The notes below the pieces were generated by a model. That model worked only from the letters and a program-made list of their open reading frames with translations, was not told where the DNA came from and did no database searches. A program made the translations under genes and the position numbers. DNA of 56,971 nucleotides from Alphaproteobacteria bacterium (GTDB taxonomy: Bacteria; Pseudomonadota; Alphaproteobacteria; CAAHEQ01; UBA3637), in assembly GCA_017467335.1 (NCBI GenBank), contig JAFTSJ010000034.1:1-56971 (forward strand). Reading direction: 5' to 3'. This document shows positions 50,891-56,971 of this stretch, one piece after another (within the stretch, counting starts at the first letter, position 1; each line of letters begins with the position of its first letter).

Positions 50891-50919
50891 ATACTATCAC
50901 AATTTTCTATAGCTGTCAA
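50891..50919 (-). promoter_or_regulatory. Strong promoter of the small orphan gene
   Basis: On the minus strand TTGACA is followed after 17 bases by TAGTAT. Both boxes are close to consensus; the start point would be about 30 bases before the ATG. Confidence 0.75.
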
Positions 50920-50998
50920 ATGAATATTTAAACTTTCAAATAACAAAAATTATCGCAAAATGTTTCTTTTTTTTGTTTCTTTTTACATGGGAATATGC

Positions 50999-51004
50999 TA
51001 TACA
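50999..51004 (+). promoter_or_regulatory. Putative extended -10 of pheST
   Basis: TGCTATACA lies 37 bases before the pheS ATG. A -35 match is poor, as expected for an extended -10 promoter. No leader peptide or attenuator was seen. Confidence 0.4.
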
Positions 51005-51040
51005 TCTCCTATCTTTAATTGATAACGATAGGAAAGAAAA

Positions 51041-52132
51041 ATGGAACAACAAATTAAAGAAATGAAACAAACACTTATCCAAGCCATTCAACAAGCAGAA
51101 AATCTTGTTGCACTTGATGAAATTCGTGTCAAATCTCTTGGAAAAAACGGATGTATAACCGGTTTAATGAAATCCATCGGCAAATTAAGTGCTGAAGAAC
51201 GCAAATCGGCCGGTCAAATTTTAAATGTTTTTAAAGATGAAATTGCCACACTTCTTGACGATAAAAAACAAACGCTTGAATTGCAAGAAATGAATGAACG
51301 TTTGGCCTCACAAACAGTTGATATTACATTACCTGTTCGCCCTAACACAAATATTGGTCGCATTCATCCCGTATCACAAGTCACGGAAGAAATGTTAACT
51401 ATCTTTGCACAAATGGGATTTGAAGTTGCCGAAGGTCCGGATATCGAAGACGATTTCCATAATTTTGAAGCCTTAAATATTCCGGCTGCACACCCTGCCC
51501 GTCAAATGCAAGCAACATTTTTTATGGAAAATACAACGGATAAAGTATTAAGAACGCAAACATCCGGTGTTCAAATCAGAACAATGGAAAATAAAAAACC
51601 ACCGATTAAAATTGTTGCTCCCGGTCGTACATACCGCCGTGATTATGATATGACTCATACACCGATGTTTCATCAAATTGAAGGGTTGGTTATTGATACG
51701 GAAACAAACTTGGCTCACTTAAAATCAACATTGGTTGAATTTATGAAATTATTTTTTGAAACAGATGATGTTGCCTTACGTTTCCGTCCATCTTATTTTC
51801 CATTTACCGAACCGTCATATGAAGCTGATGTCGGTTGTTCACGGGAAAATGGGGAATTTAAAATAAAATCCGGTGCCGGTTGGTGTGAGTTATTGGGGTG
51901 TGGCATGGTACATCCGAATGTGCTACGCAATTGCGGATTGGATCCAAATATTTATCAGGGTTTTGCGTTTGGTTGCGGGATAGACAGATTTGCCATGTTA
52001 AAGTACGGTATTCCTGATTTACGCAGTTTCTTTGATGCTGATATGCGTTGGATACGACATTACGGATTTTTACCGTTAGATATACCGACAATTACCAGTG
52101 GATTAAGTTTAAACGGAGGATTAAAACGATGA
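51041..52132 (+). CDS. pheS: Phenylalanine--tRNA ligase alpha subunit
   Basis: The 363-residue class II synthetase subunit has an N-terminal tRNA-binding coiled coil (about 1-90) and motif 2/3 elements: APGRTYRRDYDMTHTPMFHQ, FRPSYFPFTEPSYE, WCELLGCGMVHPNVL and GFAFGCGIDRFAML. With PheT it charges tRNA-Phe. It overlaps pheT by four bases (ATGA). Confidence 0.98.
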   Translation: MEQQIKEMKQTLIQAIQQAENLVALDEIRVKSLGKNGCITGLMKSIGKLSAEERKSAGQILNVFKDEIATLLDDKKQTLELQEMNERLASQTVDITLPVRPNTNIGRIHPVSQVTEEMLTIFAQMGFEVAEGPDIEDDFHNFEALNIPAAHPARQMQATFFMENTTDKVLRTQTSGVQIRTMENKKPPIKIVAPGRTYRRDYDMTHTPMFHQIEGLVIDTETNLAHLKSTLVEFMKLFFETDDVALRFRPSYFPFTEPSYEADVGCSRENGEFKIKSGAGWCELLGCGMVHPNVLRNCGLDPNIYQGFAFGCGIDRFAMLKYGIPDLRSFFDADMRWIRHYGFLPLDIPTITSGLSLNGGLKR

Positions 52133-54489
52133 AAATTTCTTTAAGAGCACTCAAAAAATATCTAGATACAACTGCCTCTACACAGGAAATTGCCGATACG
52201 TTAACATCTATCGGTTTGGAAGTTGAAGAAATTATTGATAATTCAGCTTCATTGGCTCCGTTTCATATTGCTGAAATTAAAACGGTTGAAAATCATCCAA
52301 ACGCAGATAAGTTACATATTTTAGGTGTTTTTACAGGCCATGAAATGTTACAAATTGTGTGTGGGGCTCCAAATGTTCGGGTTGGCATGAAATCTGTTTT
52401 AGCACGTGAAGGAGATTTAATCCCGTTATACAATGAACGCTTAAAAAAAGGAATGATTCGAGGCGTTGAAAGTATGGGAATGCTTTGTTCCGAAAAAGAA
52501 TTGGGTATCAGCGATAATCACGAAGGTATCATTGATTTACAAACGGATTTACCGGCCGGAACACCGGTAACAGATGTGTTGGCCAGTGATATTATTTTAG
52601 ATGTTAATGTTACCCCTAATCGAGGTGATTGCTTTGGTATTAAAGGCATTGCACGAGATTTATCGGCAACCGGTATCGGTACATTCATCTCCCATGATGT
52701 ACAGGAAATAAAGGGACATTTTACATCTCCCGTACAAGTACATATCCACGATGAAGATTGTCCCCAATTTGTCGGTCGATACATTAAAAATGTTAAAAAT
52801 GGAGAAAGTCCGAAATGGATGCAGGAATTTTTAATTTCAATGGGAATGCGTCCTATTTCTGCCTTAGTTGACATTACAAATTATCTCAACATAGCTGAAT
52901 GTCGTCCGCTTCATGTATTTGATGCCGATAAATTAAACGGTGATTTGATTGTTCGTAAAGCACAACAAGGTGAAAAAATCCTTGCTTTAAATGAAAAAGA
53001 ATACGAATTGACGGATAAAATGACTGTTATTGCCGATAATAGCGGTGCATTAAGTATTGCCGGTGTTATGGGGGGAGAAGCAACCGGTTGTACAAAAGAT
53101 ACAGTTAATGTCTTTTTAGAATCTGCTTATTTCACACCGGTTTCAATTGCCCATACCGGACGAGAATTAAATGCAGAATCAGATTCTCGCACACGATTCG
53201 AACGGGGGATTGATCCGGCCTCACAATTGATGGGAAACAATATTGCAACGCAATTAATTTTGGATATCTGTGGTGGTGAAGCATCAGATATCGTCATTGC
53301 CGGTCATGAACCAAACTGGCACCATGAAATTGATTTTGATTTCGGATTGGTCAAACGGTTGTGTGGATTAGATATTCCACATCAAAAAATGGTTGATATC
53401 TTGGAAAAACTGGGTTTCACAGTGAACGAAACAAAAATCAGTGTTCCTTCATGGCGAACAAATGACGTTAAAGAAGGCGCTGATTTAGTCGAAGAAATTG
53501 TTCGCATTAACGGATTGGATGATTTACCAACAATGCCGTTGCGTCCGAATGAATTACCGTTAAGTATTTTGTTGCCTCATCAAAAGCGTGAAAGTGCTAT
53601 CAGACGGGCATTGGCAGCCCGTGGATTGAATCAAGCCATTACCTGGTCTTTTATGGATTCAAAATTGGCTCAATATTTCAATTCAAAAGGGATTCGAATT
53701 GCTAATCCGATTGCTTCTGATTTAGATGAAATGCGTCCTTCATTGGTTCCCAATCTGTTATCAGCCATCCAACGCAATCAAGACCGAGGTATTCACGATG
53801 TTCAATTATTTGAAGTCGGACCGGAATTTTATTCTACAACACCCAAAGAACAACGCATGGTTGCCTGTGGTGTCAGAGCCGGTCACTTTACACCACGTCA
53901 CTTCCTTGAAAAAATGCGAGATGTTGATGTATTCGATGCAAAAGCCGATGCATTAGATGCTTTGGCCTCCATTGATGCACCTCAAAATTTACAGGTTGTG
54001 CGTAAGGCTCCGTCTTGGTACCATCCGGGTCGTTCTGGGGCTTTAACACTCGGTAAAAACGTTGTTGCCTACTTTGGCGAAATTCATCCGATGATATTAA
54101 AAGTTTTTGATATCAAAACACCTGTTGTTGCTTTTGAAATTTATATGGATAACGTACCACAAGCACGGGCAAAATCAAAATCTCAAAAACTGCTTAAAAT
54201 GTCAAATTTAATGCCATTGACACGAGATTTTGCCTTTGTTGCCGACCAAACCATTGAAGCCGGTAAGTTAATGGCAACAATTCAAAATGTTGATAAAGAA
54301 AAAATCACAAATGTTTCTTTATTTGATGTTTATGAAGGCGATAAATTACCGCAAGGGAAAAAATCCATTGCCCTTCAGGTAACAATTTGGCCGTCAGATA
54401 AAACAATGACGGACAAGGAAATTGAAATATTAAGCACGCAAATTATCAATGCCGTTCATAAAGCAACCGGTGCGGAGTTGCGTTCTTAA
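52129..54489 (+). CDS. pheT: Phenylalanine--tRNA ligase beta subunit
   Basis: The 786-residue protein opens MKISLRALKKYLD, preceded by GGAGGA. It has a tRNA-binding domain (about 40-150, NHPNADKLHILGVFTG), the B3/B4 editing domain, B5, and a C-terminal anticodon-binding FDX-ACB domain (MPLTRDFAFVADQ). The longer upstream frame overlaps pheS and was rejected. The beta subunit edits Tyr-tRNA-Phe. Confidence 0.98.
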   Translation: MKISLRALKKYLDTTASTQEIADTLTSIGLEVEEIIDNSASLAPFHIAEIKTVENHPNADKLHILGVFTGHEMLQIVCGAPNVRVGMKSVLAREGDLIPLYNERLKKGMIRGVESMGMLCSEKELGISDNHEGIIDLQTDLPAGTPVTDVLASDIILDVNVTPNRGDCFGIKGIARDLSATGIGTFISHDVQEIKGHFTSPVQVHIHDEDCPQFVGRYIKNVKNGESPKWMQEFLISMGMRPISALVDITNYLNIAECRPLHVFDADKLNGDLIVRKAQQGEKILALNEKEYELTDKMTVIADNSGALSIAGVMGGEATGCTKDTVNVFLESAYFTPVSIAHTGRELNAESDSRTRFERGIDPASQLMGNNIATQLILDICGGEASDIVIAGHEPNWHHEIDFDFGLVKRLCGLDIPHQKMVDILEKLGFTVNETKISVPSWRTNDVKEGADLVEEIVRINGLDDLPTMPLRPNELPLSILLPHQKRESAIRRALAARGLNQAITWSFMDSKLAQYFNSKGIRIANPIASDLDEMRPSLVPNLLSAIQRNQDRGIHDVQLFEVGPEFYSTTPKEQRMVACGVRAGHFTPRHFLEKMRDVDVFDAKADALDALASIDAPQNLQVVRKAPSWYHPGRSGALTLGKNVVAYFGEIHPMILKVFDIKTPVVAFEIYMDNVPQARAKSKSQKLLKMSNLMPLTRDFAFVADQTIEAGKLMATIQNVDKEKITNVSLFDVYEGDKLPQGKKSIALQVTIWPSDKTMTDKEIEILSTQIINAVHKATGAELRS

Positions 54490-54511
54490 ATATAAATATA
54501 AAAAATCTGAT

Positions 54512-54542
54512 AAAAGGCAGTTTAACAACTGCCTTTTATTTT
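54512..54542. terminator. Bidirectional terminator after pheT
   Basis: An AAAAGGCAGTT/AACTGCCTTTT stem with a four-base loop is shared by convergent pheT and the Cys-rich gene. Confidence 0.8.
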
Positions 54543-54565
54543 ATTTACAGCAACTGATTAGTGAT

Positions 54566-56971
54566 TTATTGCTGACAATACACCCGTCCTGTTTCATTGT
54601 CTTTCGTTGGTGTTCGTGACGCATTCCGACATAATTGTGCCGACAATTCATCTATGCCGATTTCGTTACTGCCGACATCAATTTCAGACCCCCAACAATC
54701 ACCGTTGATATCTTGCCATTCTCCGGCATCACATGTTTGAACACAATATTTTAACTCGTCAACCCTCATCATTATCCGACGGTTACAATCATGACACAAC
54801 TGCTCGGCTTCGGTTTTATCGGGAATAGTAACGGCTCCCGTAGCATCACATGACGGACAACCACTTGTTGACATAAACGTATCATTTTGTAAACAACCGC
54901 CATACATACATTTACCTCCGATAAGCGTCCGAATCCCGCCACATGATGCACATTCTTCTGCTGTTGCTTCATATCCCTTATTTGTTTCTAAACAAGAACG
55001 ACAGATGCCCGTATTATCACGATATTTTAAACCGACAGGTGAAAAATTGGGATACTTACTTGTATCGGGGCTATCATTATTACAAATACCTGATTGACCG
55101 GCAGAAACATAAACACAATAACCATTCAAGTAAATATGATTCGGACATTTTTCACATTCGGTTTGCGATATAATATCAGAAATTGTTCCTGACGATGTTA
55201 AGCATGAAGTACAAATACCGTTATTTTTTCGTATTTTGTTTTGTCCACATGCAACCGGCACACAATACTGTGTGCTCCTGTACGACCACATCCGATGCTG
55301 ATTTACACCACAAGAGGTACAGAGTTTATTTTCATACTCAACTGTTTTTTGTTCATATCTTACCATTTGGCCATCACCGATGTGTGAACACGGATAACAA
55401 TCCGAATCACCTGTTCCATCATGTGCTAAATATTCATTTGCTTGACATTTTTTAAAACAAAAGCCATCAGAATAGACCCGTTCATTCCCACAGTTGTCCG
55501 TACATTTAGATTCTTCATCAGAATCAACAGCGACACGCCCAATACTCGTTGTACAGGGATAACATTTAGCATTTTTTCCTTTAAATTCTTTTCCATCTTC
55601 ACATGTATCTAGTTCCAAAGGAAGACAGTAACCATCTTTATATGTTCTGCCACAAGCTTCACACAAATCACGTAAATATTGTTTTAATTCGTTACCGGTA
55701 ATCCCTAATCCAGTAAGTGCAACACTTTCCGGATAGTCACAATCTAAACAATTGCCGGCATTAGAATAAAATTGTCCCGATTTACATTTTTTGACACATA
55801 TATAAATATTATCTACATGCAATACCATTCTTTCTTGACGGTAATCCGGATCAGTTGCAGACCCGCATTGTTCACATTGGGCTGACCATTCCGAAAGCAT
55901 ATTACTTGCTGATGTTTTCATTGTTGATTGCCACATAATTGTTGCAAAAAAATCATAACAATTCGGCCAATTACCACTATAACAATCGACTTTGGCATTA
56001 TTACAGGCACGACAGCGACCATATCCCATAGAATTTAAACCTCCCTTAAAATACCCATCCGGACATGTTTTTAAGATACATTCAGTGTCATCTAAAACTG
56101 TTCTGTTTGAACAAGCATCACATAATTTGTGGGCTTTATCATCATTAGGAATATTAGATTCCGTTGTTGAATCACATGGAATACATTTACCTGTTGAATC
56201 TAAATAACTGTTTCCCTTCACACAACTCGTTGCACAGTAGGTTTTAATATTGCCATCACGACCGGCTTCTTCAATACGGTGTTGAATCGAAGCACACGCT
56301 TGACACATTTCTATTCCGCTATGTGTATCTTTAATAGATACACCACCAACTTGTTTTTCAAAAATACCGTCATTGTCATCAGAGTTCATGATGATAATTT
56401 CACTCATATAATCACAACTGACACACGATCCATTTGCTGCCCGATATTCTTTTCCAAAGTTCCCTCCTTCACCGCACGTTTTTGGAATATCCACGCATTT
56501 GTGATTCGCTAAATCGCAAATTTGTTCATTCGGGCAATCTTTATTGGCTAAACATTCAACACAAACACCTGTTCCATTGTTATCGAAACAATGGGGATTA
56601 GCACTCCCTGTACAATCATTTTGACACGTCATTTTATCAGCATTACACGTAGCCGTTCCGCACAAACTGGTACAATCCATATCTTCAACACAGGGATCCC
56701 CACTTTGTCCTGTTCCGATTTCATTATTTTCCGAATCTAAAAATGATGTAAAAACGATGGTATTATCCGTTTTATCTTCTCCACAAATGGACGCATTACC
56801 GATATATTTTGTGCCATTTACCTGCACAAATTGAATCCCTTTAACAATACCGTTTAAGTTCATATTAACCACATTTTTACACACACGGGAAGAAACACCT
56901 TCTACATAGGTTTTAAACGCAACGTCCGGATGAGATGTCATATAAATCGGGTATCCTGTACCTGTCATATC
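54566..56971 (-). CDS. Large Cys-rich modular exported-type protein (5' end beyond the right edge)
   Basis: The frame is open to the window edge (a GAT codon precedes the first Met), so the N-terminus is missing. The first ~80 visible residues include VEGVSSRVCKNVVNMNLNG, a segment like the globular part of a pseudopilin. From about residue 90 to the end there are many modules of roughly 45-60 residues with CxxC and C-x(n)-G-x-C pairs, such as GKCIPCD, GSCVSCD, GICTSCL and NCLDCD. This looks like a disulfide-rich, EGF- or furin-like surface region. It is probably exported and perhaps pilin-linked. Function unknown. Confidence 0.7.
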   Translation of the reverse strand, partial: DMTGTGYPIYMTSHPDVAFKTYVEGVSSRVCKNVVNMNLNGIVKGIQFVQVNGTKYIGNASICGEDKTDNTIVFTSFLDSENNEIGTGQSGDPCVEDMDCTSLCGTATCNADKMTCQNDCTGSANPHCFDNNGTGVCVECLANKDCPNEQICDLANHKCVDIPKTCGEGGNFGKEYRAANGSCVSCDYMSEIIIMNSDDNDGIFEKQVGGVSIKDTHSGIEMCQACASIQHRIEEAGRDGNIKTYCATSCVKGNSYLDSTGKCIPCDSTTESNIPNDDKAHKLCDACSNRTVLDDTECILKTCPDGYFKGGLNSMGYGRCRACNNAKVDCYSGNWPNCYDFFATIMWQSTMKTSASNMLSEWSAQCEQCGSATDPDYRQERMVLHVDNIYICVKKCKSGQFYSNAGNCLDCDYPESVALTGLGITGNELKQYLRDLCEACGRTYKDGYCLPLELDTCEDGKEFKGKNAKCYPCTTSIGRVAVDSDEESKCTDNCGNERVYSDGFCFKKCQANEYLAHDGTGDSDCYPCSHIGDGQMVRYEQKTVEYENKLCTSCGVNQHRMWSYRSTQYCVPVACGQNKIRKNNGICTSCLTSSGTISDIISQTECEKCPNHIYLNGYCVYVSAGQSGICNNDSPDTSKYPNFSPVGLKYRDNTGICRSCLETNKGYEATAEECASCGGIRTLIGGKCMYGGCLQNDTFMSTSGCPSCDATGAVTIPDKTEAEQLCHDCNRRIMMRVDELKYCVQTCDAGEWQDINGDCWGSEIDVGSNEIGIDELSAQLCRNASRTPTKDNETGRVYCQQ

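Noticed and set aside
54943..56512. Plus-strand ORFs opposite the Cys-rich gene
   Set aside because: They are antisense shadows of the repeat modules without ribosome binding sites.

Overview
The window looks like the chromosome of an AT-rich, host- or gut-associated alphaproteobacterium. The basis is gene order: mreB-mreC-mreD-PBP2-rodA, rpmF-plsX-fabH-ihfA-merR, bamD-recN-ligA, yqeY-dnaG-rpoD, birA-RNase J and prfA-prmC are arrangements typical of that class. The low GC, the long Cys-rich surface-type protein at the right edge and the small gene complement recall uncultured gut Alphaproteobacteria. No rRNA is present, so the assignment is inference.

Layout. 1-9.1 kb: the end of an XRE regulator, a GT2 glycosyltransferase, a small lipoprotein, a TPR-methyltransferase and the rod-shape (elongasome) operon, all but the first on the minus strand. 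9.35 kb: tRNA-Thr(GGT). 9.45-14.5 kb: an eroded accessory stretch next to the tRNA. It holds a gene split by a TAA codon, a decayed HELIH-type peptidase, a truncated duplicate of a 235-residue orphan gene and its intact copy, a putative secreted zinc-peptidase lipoprotein, and another orphan. 14.6-20.6 kb: GT8 glycosyltransferase, MORN-type protein, secreted endonuclease I, endonuclease IV, TspO, an alpha/beta hydrolase, ComF and SufE. 20.6-34.8 kb: mostly housekeeping genes (birA, RNase J, prmC, prfA, a RodZ-like protein, prepilin peptidase, yqeY-dnaG, rpoD, thyX), plus two small orphans, a glycosyltransferase and a methyltransferase.

34.8-46.1 kb: two minus-strand housekeeping clusters. One is rpmF-plsX-fabH-ihfA-merR, with an unexpected integrase-core-like gene at its 3' end. 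The other is bamD-recN-ligA, followed by a large YdbH/AsmA-like envelope protein. 46.3-50.9 kb: GTP-type PEP carboxykinase, then two tandem AbiEii-type nucleotidyltransferase genes, the second broken by one TAA, then a small minus-strand gene with a near-consensus promoter. 51.0-54.5 kb: pheST. 54.6 kb to the right edge: the C-terminal 800 residues of a Cys-rich repeat protein.

The most intriguing items are the integrase-like gene in the IHF/MerR operon, the tandem AbiEii pair without an antitoxin, the tRNA-linked decay zone and the Cys-rich modular protein. No CRISPR array, complete insertion sequence or intact prophage was seen. All functional calls come from motif recognition by eye; no search was run.
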